A stretch of DNA of 14,536 nt from JBDKUD01 sp050943315 (lineage in GTDB: Bacteria; Bacillota; Syntrophomonadia; Syntrophomonadales; Syntrophomonadaceae): assembly GCA_050943315.1 (NCBI GenBank), contig JBMNOY010000055.1, positions 1 through 14,536 on the forward strand, read 5' to 3'. Below, piece by piece: positions 1 through 7,011 of this stretch (position 1 is its first letter; every line of letters starts with the position of its first letter). The translations under genes and the position numbers were made by a program. Below the pieces are notes generated by a model. The model saw only the letters and a list, made by a program, of their open reading frames with translations. It did not search any database and had not been told where the DNA came from.

Positions 1-111
1 TGGTGACAATAGCGGAGGGGTCACACCCGTTCCCATCCCGAACACGGCAGTTAAGCCCTCCAGCGCTGATGGTACTACAGGTAATGCTGTGGGAGAGTAA
101 GTCGTTGCCAG
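1..111 (+). rRNA. rrf: 5S ribosomal RNA
   Basis: This is the 5S RNA of the large ribosomal subunit. It shows the conserved loop and helix stretch CCGAACACGG followed by AGTTAAGC, and the GGGAGAGTA segment near the 3' end. The first seven bases (TGGTGAC) pair with bases 101-110 (ending TTGCCA) with G-T wobbles, forming the closing helix I. The 5' end may lie a base or two left of the window, so the gene may be slightly cut. A terminator follows about 20 bases downstream, which suggests this is the last gene of a 16S-23S-5S operon located to the left (inference). Confidence 0.95.
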
Positions 112-130
112 GATTTATTTTTTTCTGTAC

Positions 131-167
131 TAAGTGAACATCAGGAACCTGGTTCACTTATTTTTTT
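131..167 (+). terminator. Rho-independent terminator of the rRNA operon
   Basis: A perfect 9-bp stem pairs TAAGTGAAC (131-139) with GTTCACTTA (152-160). A short inner CAG/CTG pairing (142-144 with 149-151) sits inside the loop. Seven T residues follow directly (161-167). Its place just after the 5S RNA fits termination of rRNA transcription, separating it from sigI. Confidence 0.85.
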
Positions 168-175
168 GTTGTTTG

Positions 176-204
176 TCCCCGGAAATAAAGGGATAACTTT
201 CGAA
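176..204 (+). promoter_or_regulatory. Possible SigI-type autoregulatory promoter
   Basis: A TCCCC tract (176-180) lies 20 bases upstream of CGAA (201-204), ahead of the sigI operon. SigI factors are known to autoregulate and to prefer C-rich -35 and CGAA/CGTA-like -10 elements. The spacing here is longer than I would expect, so this is a weak call. A separate sigma-A-like candidate is TTGACT (236-241) with TATCGA (260-265), 18 bases apart. Confidence 0.25.
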
Positions 205-280
205 TTAATATTTGTATTGGTTTATGAACAGTAATTTGACTTATCATGGTATTAATAACTATCGAGGCGATATGAGATGG

Positions 281-300
281 GGTACCGTAAAACGGTAACC
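281..300 (+). promoter_or_regulatory. Leader hairpin just upstream of the sigI ribosome binding site
   Basis: ACCGT (284-288) pairs with ACGGT (292-296) across an AAA loop. An outer GGT/ACC pair (281-283 with 298-300) is offset by one bulged A. No T-run follows, so it is not a terminator. It ends 13 bases before the CGGAG ribosome binding site (313-317) and could affect translation of sigI; this role is inference. Confidence 0.35.
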
Positions 301-323
301 TGATATAACAACCGGAGAATTGT

Positions 324-1055
324 ATGTCTTCTTCCAAACAGATATTGTCTGAAAGCCGAATAATCGAGGCCTGGAGGAAATACCAGGCTGGTGATAAAGG
401 GGTTATCGAGGAAATATACCCTGACCTGCTAACCTTTTGCCTGCGGGTAGCTTCAAAGACCTGTAACCGGTACATAACCGTTCAGGATGATGAAGCCAGT
501 ATAGCTCAAATATCAATTGTGGAAGCGTTCGAAAAGTACAATCCAGAGAGAGGTTCATTTTACTCGTTCTTAGGCACTGTAATTAGAAATAGAATTATTG
601 ATTATAAACGTAAGGAAAGCCGTAGTAATAACATACCGCTCTCTAATCTGGAGGGCAATGAAGGCTCTTTTCCCGATATTGTGGATGATGATTTTTTTAC
701 TACCATCATAGATGATCTGGCCAGACAACAGGAGATAGAGAAATTCAAAAAGGTATTGAGTGATTTTCAGATCAGCTTTGAGGATCTGGTTGCTGTTTCA
801 CCAAGGCAGCCACGAACAAGAGAAAAGTCAAAAAGGATTGCTTGTTTAATCAATGAGGAAGATGAACTGAGAGAGTATTTACTGGAAAAGAAAATGCTGC
901 CGGCTAAAATCCTGCGCGAGCGTTTTAAGATTGATCACAAAGTTCTGGACCGGTACCGCAAATATATAATTGCAGGAGTTATTATTCTCAACTATGAATT
1001 TGCGTATTTACAACCTTTTATTTTTCCTGAGGCACAAAGGAGGATAATCAAGTGA
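324..1055 (+). CDS. sigI: RNA polymerase sigma factor, SigI family
   Basis: This is an alternative sigma factor that would direct RNA polymerase to a small envelope, heat or polysaccharide-related regulon, as SigI does in Bacillus and Clostridium. The 243-residue length is typical. Residues about 55-98 form the sigma-70 region 2 part, with the DDE-SIAQIS-EAFEKYNPERG-F stretch and RNRIIDYKRKE (88-98). Residues about 138-222 form the C-terminal SigI-type region, with ISFEDLVAVSP (150-160), LLEKKMLP (186-193) and the RYRKYII helix (210-216). The ATG start has CGGAG six bases upstream. The stop overlaps the next gene's GTG start in a GTGA, so the two are co-translated, as is usual for sigI and rsgI. 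The gene lies just after an rRNA operon but is separated from it by a terminator. Confidence 0.9.
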   Translation: MSSSKQILSESRIIEAWRKYQAGDKGVIEEIYPDLLTFCLRVASKTCNRYITVQDDEASIAQISIVEAFEKYNPERGSFYSFLGTVIRNRIIDYKRKESRSNNIPLSNLEGNEGSFPDIVDDDFFTTIIDDLARQQEIEKFKKVLSDFQISFEDLVAVSPRQPRTREKSKRIACLINEEDELREYLLEKKMLPAKILRERFKIDHKVLDRYRKYIIAGVIILNYEFAYLQPFIFPEAQRRIIK

Positions 1056-1957
1056 GCAGGGCAAAAGGAATTGTACTCGAAACAACAGGTAATCGCGCTA
1101 CCATATTGACCAACCAGGGGGAATATAAAAAAGTAAAAATTAATGGACCTATCCAGGTCGGTGAAATATGGCAGGAGCCATCGGGATTTATATGGAAATA
1201 TGCCTGTGCTGCTGCTGTATTGCTTTTGGTAGTAGCAGGAGGTATTGATTTTCTTTCCGTAACCGCTTATGCCCGGGTTTCCTCTGGTGTCGAATTAGGA
1301 TTGAACCGGTGGGATCGCGTAGTATCGGTCAAGGGGCTGGACAACAATAGTAAAAATGTATTACACAACATTAACCTGAAGGGTAAATCCGTAGAAAATG
1401 CAGTAAAAATATTAGCCCAAAACAAGCTGTACAATCCCAGCAGTCAGGTAACGGTTATAACTGAAGATAATAAAATTAAACAGCGAGTGAACGAAAAGAT
1501 ACAGAAAATACCAGATACAATCAACCATCAAAAAACGAAACAGAATGAAGCGGGGTCTAACCTGCACAAAAAGAACGGAAAAACCGGGCCGGCTTTCAGG
1601 TCTAATAATAAAGGCAGTGCCGGTGCCCAAAAAGAATCCTACAAGCCTAAAAACAATAGTCAGCCGGCAGCATTAAAGCAAAATAAAGATTACCAGAAGC
1701 AGCCGCAGTTAATTCATAAACCCGATATCAACCAGGAGAAAAACCACGATAATAAAGGGAAACACTCCTGGCAGAAAAACTCTAATAATTCTCCCAATCT
1801 GCATCAGTACCAGGCAGGCAAAAACCAGGTTCGGCAGAATAACTCTAATAATTCTGCCAATGATAGAAAAGGTAAGAAGGAAAAAGATGGTAATAAGACT
1901 TCCGGGCCAAAAAGGGATAAGAGCAAACAAAAAACAGGTGTGAACCGAGATGATTGA
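1052..1957 (+). CDS. rsgI: Anti-sigma-I factor RsgI-like membrane protein with disordered outer tail
   Basis: This is the membrane anti-sigma factor expected to hold SigI inactive until a signal is sensed outside the cell. Residues 1-45 resemble the cytoplasmic RsgI anti-sigma domain (GIVLE, ATILTNQGEY). Residues about 47-70 are one hydrophobic membrane helix. Residues 71-140 are the small outer domain with ELGLNRWDRVVSV (81-93) and LKGKS (109-113). Residues about 147-301 are low-complexity, rich in Lys, Asn, Gln and Ser, and almost certainly disordered. The start is GTG with AAAGGAGG (1036-1043) upstream and a 4-base overlap with sigI. An oddity: where family members usually carry an Asn-Pro autocleavage site (about DINPS before the IEL), this protein reads VSSGVEL (76-82). 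It has no carbohydrate-binding module of the kind seen in cellulosome-forming clostridia. Some RsgI proteins are reported to use a disordered outer region in cell wall sensing, which fits this one. Confidence 0.85.
   Translation: MSRAKGIVLETTGNRATILTNQGEYKKVKINGPIQVGEIWQEPSGFIWKYACAAAVLLLVVAGGIDFLSVTAYARVSSGVELGLNRWDRVVSVKGLDNNSKNVLHNINLKGKSVENAVKILAQNKLYNPSSQVTVITEDNKIKQRVNEKIQKIPDTINHQKTKQNEAGSNLHKKNGKTGPAFRSNNKGSAGAQKESYKPKNNSQPAALKQNKDYQKQPQLIHKPDINQEKNHDNKGKHSWQKNSNNSPNLHQYQAGKNQVRQNNSNNSANDRKGKKEKDGNKTSGPKRDKSKQKTGVNRDD
1770..1861 (+). repeat. 29-bp near-identical direct repeat inside rsgI
   Basis: Copy one is 1770-1798 and copy two is 1833-1861; they match at 27 of 29 bases by eye. 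The offset is 63 bases, exactly 21 codons, so both copies are read in the same frame and each encodes a Ser-Asn-Asn-Ser core. The second copy is also a hairpin, with GGCAGAAT (1833-1840) pairing with ATTCTGCC (1851-1858). It probably arose by local duplication in a low-complexity tail. Confidence 0.7.
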
Positions 1958-1963
1958 TTTATG

Positions 1964-2374
1964 TTAAGGGCGTTTTTGCGCCCGTTTTTGTTTCTGAAGC
2001 TTTCTTTTTTTTCTGGACTCATCTGAATATATTTCTTCGTGCCTTTTCTGCTGAGCTGCACCACCGATATATTCTTTTTCACGTCCTTTAGCGACAACCA
2101 ATGTGTTACCTTCGTTAAAAGTGAGAGCAACCGGCAGATCAGACTCTCCGTAAATTACTTTGTAGCCGGATTCCTTCAGCCGGGCTTCTTCCTTCAACAT
2201 TTTTCGGATTTCTTTTTTAATAACCGAAAAACCCCGGCTGCTGTGGTGCCCTTTGCCATGGTTGAAAACCAGAACATCTACTCCATTTTGCAGGCACCAG
2301 CTAAGGCTCTGGTTAGCCTTTTGCAAAGCTTCGGCCAGTGTAATTCCGTGTAGGTCCTGAATCTCGACCTTCAA
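1964..2374 (-). CDS. Small stand-alone Smr-domain protein
   Basis: This 136-residue protein has the two hallmarks of a Smr (MutS2 C-terminal type) domain: DLHG followed by an EAL helix (residues 7-16) and HGKG (39-42) followed by a Ser-rich turn. Smr domains act as nucleases on DNA or RNA, or bind them; the actual substrate here cannot be told. Residues about 75-97 form a second strand-rich part. The last 25 or so residues are strongly basic (Lys/Arg/Gln), suiting nucleic acid binding. The start is TTG, with AAAGGAA about 7 bases upstream; no in-frame ATG gives a better N-terminus. The gene stands alone on the minus strand, convergent with rsgI and divergent from pcrA. An alternative is a PIN- or YacP-like nuclease, but the DLHG and HGKG pair favours Smr. 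Confidence 0.75.
   Translation of the reverse strand: MKVEIQDLHGITLAEALQKANQSLSWCLQNGVDVLVFNHGKGHHSSRGFSVIKKEIRKMLKEEARLKESGYKVIYGESDLPVALTFNEGNTLVVAKGREKEYIGGAAQQKRHEEIYSDESRKKRKLQKQKRAQKRP
1968..1988 (+). terminator. Terminator of the sigI-rsgI operon, inside the end of the smr gene
   Basis: GGGCG (1968-1972) pairs with CGCCC (1979-1983) around a T-rich 6-base loop, followed by GTTTTTG. It begins 11 bases after the rsgI stop. On the opposite strand the same bases encode the last residues of the Smr-domain protein, so coding and termination share the sequence. Confidence 0.7.
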
Positions 2375-2393
2375 TTCTTACATTCCTTTCTTT

Positions 2394-2423
2394 AGCATAA
2401 TGAAATAATTAAGGATATGTTAA
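2394..2423 (-). promoter_or_regulatory. Candidate sigma-A promoter for the smr gene
   Basis: Read on the minus strand, TTAACA (2418-2423) is a -35-like box and TATGCT (2394-2399) a -10-like box, with an 18-base spacer. The predicted transcript would start close to the ribosome binding site, leaving a very short leader, which lowers confidence. Confidence 0.35.
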
Positions 2424-2638
2424 CATGTCCGTTCTTAATAAGGAATAGACCAGGTTATTTAATTACGGGATGCATCAAGACCTAATGTATGGGAGGACCT
2501 GATTCCTACACCAATGGTTAATTAATCCTTTGCTTCAGGGACAGGATATGGCCGCTCATGGAAATCAAGCTTAGGCACCCGGCAGGGCAATATGATATTA
2601 TTAAACCTATATAAGTTTGGACAAAGGGGACACAATAC

Positions 2639-4729
2639 ATGACAGGAATTTTTGAGGATCTTAATCCGCAACAACGGGAGGCAGTTTTGCATGTGAACGG
2701 GCCTTGTATGGTAATGGCCGGTGCCGGCAGCGGCAAGACCAGGGTTCTTACCCGCCGGATCACACACCTGATCAACAGTGGTGTAGCACCTGGCTCTATT
2801 TTAGCAATTACGTTTACTAACAAGGCTGCACAGGAGATGAGAAACCGGGTGGCGGAAATGATTCCTAACTATACCGGACAGTGGATACAAACCTTTCATG
2901 CTGCCTGTTACAAAATTCTAAGGATGGATATAGAACACTTGGGGTATCGCAGCAACTTTTCCATTGCCGACGAAACAGAAAGCAAATCGATAGTAAAGCA
3001 GATACTAAAAGAGGAAAATGATTTTGAAACTAAACCCGAGGAACTGCTGTATAAAATTAAACAGGCCAAAAATAGCCTGGTTGATCCGGAAACTTTTTTT
3101 AGTAGACTTAAGCTTTCCTTTTATATGCGTGAGAAATATTTACGTATATACAAAATCTACCACTCCCGGCTAAAAGAATTAAATGCTCTCGATTTTGAAG
3201 ATCTAATTGTTTTGTGTATTAAACTTTTTCGGCAATGCCCGGATATATTGGAAAAGTACCAGAGATGGTTCCGCTATATACTGATCGATGAATATCAGGA
3301 CACCAATTATGCCCAGTATGTGTGGGCCAACCTTTTAGCCCAGAGTCATCGCAATCTATTTGTAGTCGGTGACCCGGACCAATCAATTTATAGCTGGCGC
3401 GGGGCTGAACCATATAATATCCGCCGGTTTTTAAACGACTATCCGGAAAGTAAAGTGATTAAACTGGAGATGAATTACCGCTCCACCAAATGCATCCTGG
3501 CGGCTGCCAATGCGGTTATTGTGAATAATCTGGACCGGGAAGAAAAGGAACTTCGTACCGATAACCAGGATGGAGATCCGATTATTTACTTCTGTGCCGG
3601 AGACAGCTACCAAGAAGCCCGGTTTATTGCTGATACTATCAGTGACCTGGTAGATCGTGAAGGCAGAAAATACAGTGAGCATGCTATTTTCTACCGCACT
3701 CATGCCCAGTCCCGAATTTTGGAAGATGCCCTGGTTAACAAATTTATCCCTTATACAATAGTTGGCGCCCATCGCTTTTATGACCGCAAGGAAATTAAAG
3801 ATATCGTGGCCTACCTGCGTTTGGCCTGCAATAACAATGACGGGTTAAGCTTTCGCCGGGTTATAAACGTTCCCCGCCGCGGCATAGGGGAGAAGACCAT
3901 TGAGAAAGTTGAAAACTACGCCCATGATCAAGGCCTACCGGTGTTGGAGGCATTAGTTGATGCTGATAGTATTCCCGGGATAAGTCACAAAATGAGTGAT
4001 TCTCTGCAACAGTTTTATGGGATGATAAAATACTTCGGCTCCCTGTCGGAATCAGGTGCATCATTAAGAGACATTATTGATGTCGTTATAGATATGAGCG
4101 GTTACATAAATGAGCTCAAAAAATCTGAGGTGGCTGATGCTCAGAACCGTATCGAAAATATACAAGAACTAAAATCACTGGCGATAGAGTTTGAAAAAGA
4201 GGGCGGTGCCGGTCTGGAAGATTTCCTCGCTCAGATAGCCTTGACCCAGGATACCGACAATATGGATCATACCGATGCGGTTTATCTTATGACTTATCAT
4301 GGCGCTAAAGGCCTGGAATTCCCGGTAGTGTTTATGACCGGAATGGAAGAAGGGGTATTTCCCTCTTACCGAACCGAGTCGGTAGAGGAATTGCAGGAAG
4401 AGAGAAGATTGTGTTATGTGGGCATAACCCGGGCGCAGGAGAGGCTGTATCTTACCAATGCTGTTTCCCGGCTTCTCTATGGGTATGAAAGGAACAATCC
4501 CCCCTCCCGTTTTCTCAAGGAGATTCCTGAGGAACTACTGGATTCACCTCATGAAAAAAAGCAGGTGGCACAGAAATTGGAGGAGGGTGACAAGGTTATA
4601 CACCGCAAATTTGGGATGGGGAATATAACCAGGTTAACCGAAGATGGTATTGCAATTGTTGATTTTGAACGGGCCGGGGTAAGAATGCTGCGTTTAGATA
4701 TAGCTCCTCTGGAGAAAATTAGTGGATAA
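2639..4729 (+). CDS. pcrA: ATP-dependent 3'-5' DNA helicase PcrA (UvrD/Rep family)
   Basis: PcrA unwinds DNA during nucleotide excision repair and plasmid replication, removes recombinase filaments, and works at transcription-replication conflicts. All superfamily 1 motifs are visible: Walker A AGAGSGKT (27-34), FTNKAAQEM (59-67), Walker B DEYQD (217-221), GDPDQSIYSWRGA (244-256), the motif IV YRS (280-282), MTYHGAKGLEFP (551-562) and YVGITRAQERLYLT (593-606). Residues about 648-690 (GDKVIHRKFGMG) form the C-terminal Tudor-like domain that in PcrA/UvrD binds RNA polymerase. At 696 residues it is a little shorter than the usual 720-750, mainly in the linker before that domain. The ATG has AAAGGGG (2624-2630) upstream. 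TATGAT at 2591-2596 resembles a -10 box, but I see no good -35. ligA follows after 20 bases, so the two likely form one repair and replication operon. Confidence 0.95.
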   Translation: MTGIFEDLNPQQREAVLHVNGPCMVMAGAGSGKTRVLTRRITHLINSGVAPGSILAITFTNKAAQEMRNRVAEMIPNYTGQWIQTFHAACYKILRMDIEHLGYRSNFSIADETESKSIVKQILKEENDFETKPEELLYKIKQAKNSLVDPETFFSRLKLSFYMREKYLRIYKIYHSRLKELNALDFEDLIVLCIKLFRQCPDILEKYQRWFRYILIDEYQDTNYAQYVWANLLAQSHRNLFVVGDPDQSIYSWRGAEPYNIRRFLNDYPESKVIKLEMNYRSTKCILAAANAVIVNNLDREEKELRTDNQDGDPIIYFCAGDSYQEARFIADTISDLVDREGRKYSEHAIFYRTHAQSRILEDALVNKFIPYTIVGAHRFYDRKEIKDIVAYLRLACNNNDGLSFRRVINVPRRGIGEKTIEKVENYAHDQGLPVLEALVDADSIPGISHKMSDSLQQFYGMIKYFGSLSESGASLRDIIDVVIDMSGYINELKKSEVADAQNRIENIQELKSLAIEFEKEGGAGLEDFLAQIALTQDTDNMDHTDAVYLMTYHGAKGLEFPVVFMTGMEEGVFPSYRTESVEELQEERRLCYVGITRAQERLYLTNAVSRLLYGYERNNPPSRFLKEIPEELLDSPHEKKQVAQKLEEGDKVIHRKFGMGNITRLTEDGIAIVDFERAGVRMLRLDIAPLEKISG

Positions 4730-4749
4730 GGGATTGCATAAGGGGTGTC

Positions 4750-6738
4750 GTGCGCATGAAAGATGTTAAGGATCAAATTGATGAATTGCGGGAAGCAATT
4801 CGCCAGCATGAATACCAGTATTATGTACTTGATCAACCAACGGTGAGTGATGCCGAATTCGACCGGTTGATGAAAGAACTGGCAGAATTAGAGGCTCTCC
4901 ATCCGGAATTGGTTGTTCCTGATTCCCCTACTCAACGGGTAGGGGGTATACCTTTGCAAAGCTTTAAGCCGGTACAGCATCGCAAGCCATTGCTGAGTTT
5001 GGATAATGCCTTTTCCTTCCAGGATTTAAAGGATTTTGAGCGCCGCGTAAACAAGGTAGCGGGTGAATCAAGTTATATGACCGAACTAAAAATAGATGGG
5101 GTGTCCGTTGCCCTGGTTTATGAAAACGGTGTTCTGCTAAATGCAGCCACCCGGGGGAATGGTCAGGTGGGTGAAGATGTAACCTTGAATGTGAGGACCA
5201 TCAAAAATATTCCCTTGAGATTGCGCCAACCTGTTTCCCGCCTGGAGGTGCGCGGGGAAATCTACATGCCCAAAAGGGAATTTGTGCGGCTTAACCAGGA
5301 AAGGGAAGAAAAAGAAGAAAAACTATTCGCCAATCCCCGTAATGCGGCTGCGGGATCACTGCGGCAATTAGACCCGGTTATTACTTCGCAGCGGGCGCTG
5401 GCCGGGTTTATCTATGACATTTTGTTTATTGAGGGAATAACGATAGATAGCCAGGATAAAGCCCTGGAATTTCTCCGCCAACAGGGATTACCGGTAAACC
5501 CGGAGAGCCGGCTTTGCCAGACTGTGGATGAAGTTTTTGCTTTTTGCCAGGAGTATCAGGAGAAAAGGCATCAACTACCGTATGAGATTGATGGGGTAGT
5601 AGTAAAACTCAATAACTTTGAGTTCAGGCCGGCTCTGGGTGAGACGGCGAAAAGCCCGCGCTGGGCAATAGCCTATAAATTTCCGGCGGAAGAGAAAGAA
5701 ACCCGCTTGCTGTCCATACAACTAAACGTGGGTCGTACCGGAATCATTGCTCCCACGGCGATGATGGAACCGGTGTTGTTGGCTGGAACCACTGTCAGTA
5801 GAGCCAGTTTGCACAATTTTGACCTGGTAAAGGACAAGGACATCCGGGTGGGGGATATAGTACTGGTCCACAAAGCTGGAGATATTATTCCGGAGATAAT
5901 TAAACCAATTGTGGAAAAAAGGACCGGTGGCGAGCAGGAGATTTTACCGCCGGTCAATTGCCCTGCCTGCGGAAGTCATGCGGTTAGGGGACCAGAAGAG
6001 GTTGCCTATCGCTGCGAAAATATTAACTGTCCGGCCCGCTTAAGAGAAAGTTTAATATTTTTTGCCTCCCGTGAGGCTATGGATATTGATGGTATGGGGC
6101 CTGCGGTTATAGAACAGCTGGTTGCCCGAGGAATGGTAAAAAATATAGCCGATATTTACAACCTGACAGAAGAACAAATAGCCGGCCTGGATAGGATGGG
6201 TAAAAAGTCTTCAGCTAATTTAATTAGGGCTATTGAAGAAAGTAAAACCCGGCCCCTTTATCGCCTGGTTACAGCACTTGGCATAAGACATATCGGGGCC
6301 AAGAGCGCCCGCATCCTTACCAGTTATATAAAAAATATCGATGCTTTCCAGAGTATTACTGCCAGTGAGCTGGTTACGATACCTGAAATAGGAGGCATAA
6401 TGGCTGCCAGTATTGTTAGTTTCTTTGCTGAACCACGTAATATAGAGACTATAGATAGACTAAAGGCAGCCGGTGTAAATACCACGGAAAAAGAGTCCCG
6501 GATAAGCCAGGGACCTCTACAGGACAAGACATTTGTTTTAACCGGTACTTTAAAGAGCATGACCAGGCAGGAGGCCGCCCAGGCAGTTGAGGCATTAGGA
6601 GGAAAGGTAACCAGCAGTGTCAGTAAGAAAACTGATTACGTTGTGGTAGGAGAGAATCCAGGCAGCAAATACGACAAAGCAGTGCAACTGGGAATCAAAA
6701 TTTTACCGGAAGAAAAGTTTTTACAGCTGATTGAATAG
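4750..6738 (+). CDS. ligA: NAD+-dependent DNA ligase LigA
   Basis: LigA seals nicks in duplex DNA using NAD+, joining Okazaki fragments and closing repair patches; it is the essential bacterial replicative ligase. The 662-residue length is typical. Residues 1-70 are the NAD+-binding Ia domain (HEYQYYVLD, 20-28). The adenylated lysine lies in ELKIDG (112-117, Lys114). Then come the OB fold with LNVGRTG (325-331), a four-cysteine zinc finger (Cys404, 407, 422, 427), a helix-hairpin-helix region (about 440-565), and a C-terminal BRCT domain (588-662, with VLTGTL and GSKYDKA). No key residue is missing. GTG at 4750 is the longest start; ATG at 4756, two codons in, lies at a better distance from the AAGGGGTG site and may be the true start. 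It is closed by a terminator right after the stop. Confidence 0.96.
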   Translation: MRMKDVKDQIDELREAIRQHEYQYYVLDQPTVSDAEFDRLMKELAELEALHPELVVPDSPTQRVGGIPLQSFKPVQHRKPLLSLDNAFSFQDLKDFERRVNKVAGESSYMTELKIDGVSVALVYENGVLLNAATRGNGQVGEDVTLNVRTIKNIPLRLRQPVSRLEVRGEIYMPKREFVRLNQEREEKEEKLFANPRNAAAGSLRQLDPVITSQRALAGFIYDILFIEGITIDSQDKALEFLRQQGLPVNPESRLCQTVDEVFAFCQEYQEKRHQLPYEIDGVVVKLNNFEFRPALGETAKSPRWAIAYKFPAEEKETRLLSIQLNVGRTGIIAPTAMMEPVLLAGTTVSRASLHNFDLVKDKDIRVGDIVLVHKAGDIIPEIIKPIVEKRTGGEQEILPPVNCPACGSHAVRGPEEVAYRCENINCPARLRESLIFFASREAMDIDGMGPAVIEQLVARGMVKNIADIYNLTEEQIAGLDRMGKKSSANLIRAIEESKTRPLYRLVTALGIRHIGAKSARILTSYIKNIDAFQSITASELVTIPEIGGIMAASIVSFFAEPRNIETIDRLKAAGVNTTEKESRISQGPLQDKTFVLTGTLKSMTRQEAAQAVEALGGKVTSSVSKKTDYVVVGENPGSKYDKAVQLGIKILPEEKFLQLIE

Positions 6739-6740
6739 AA

Positions 6741-6780
6741 ACGGGCGAGGATTCACAGCAGGCACGCCCGTAGTTTTTTT
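6741..6780 (+). terminator. Rho-independent terminator after ligA
   Basis: ACGGGCG (6741-6747) pairs perfectly with CGCCCGT (6765-6771) around a 17-base loop, and seven T residues follow (6774-6780). It lies 2 bases after the ligA stop and ends the pcrA-ligA operon. Confidence 0.85.
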
Positions 6781-6996
6781 ATGCCAGTGATAGTGCATTT
6801 TATAGCTTTACCTGGCGGGGATATGAGCGATGAGAATTCCATTTATGGCTGCCGATTACTTCCATGTTGATTGACCCTACCTCTGCTTTAAGTTGGCAGT
6901 ATGGACTAAAACAGCCAGTCGTCCGCGGAAAAATGCCTCACCCCCGCAGATTTAGCAAGGAATTTAGCATTATATAGCAAATTGTAAAATAGAGAC
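6781..6996. other. Intergenic stretch between ligA and degV, no gene recognised
   Basis: These 216 bases carry no convincing reading frame, RNA gene or repeat. A 15-codon frame starting at 6823 has only a poor ribosome binding site. The last 40 bases are AT-rich (TATATA at 6971-6976, TAAAAT at 6985-6990) and probably hold the degV promoter, but no clear -35 box is seen. Confidence 0.5.
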
Positions 6997-7003
6997 AAAG
7001 GAG
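6997..7003 (+). promoter_or_regulatory. Ribosome binding site that sets the degV start
   Basis: AAAGGAG lies 8 bases before TTG at 7012. The in-frame GTG at 7003 overlaps the last base of this site and so cannot be served by it. The TTG start also gives the usual DegV beginning (M-G-I-K-I-V-S-D). Confidence 0.8.
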
Positions 7004-7011
7004 TGGTCCCG

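Noticed and set aside
158..475. A 105-codon minus-strand reading frame covering the sigI leader and start
   Set aside because: It overlaps the rRNA terminator and sigI antisense, has no ribosome binding site and no family features.
1412..1930. Minus-strand frames in rsgI with hydrophobic repeats resembling membrane proteins
   Set aside because: They are the complement of the Lys/Asn-rich rsgI tail, where AAA/AAT codons read as Phe/Ile/Leu on the other strand; the plus-strand gene is well supported.
2039..2353. A 104-codon plus-strand frame opposite smr
   Set aside because: The minus strand carries the Smr motifs and a ribosome binding site; this frame has neither.
6823..6870. A 15-codon frame (ATGAGCGATGAG...) between ligA and degV
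   Set aside because: Too short, poorly placed ribosome binding site and no recognisable product.
7003..7011. GTG at 7003 as degV start
   Set aside because: It overlaps the AAAGGAG site that must lie upstream of the start; TTG at 7012 has correct spacing and a family-like N-terminus.
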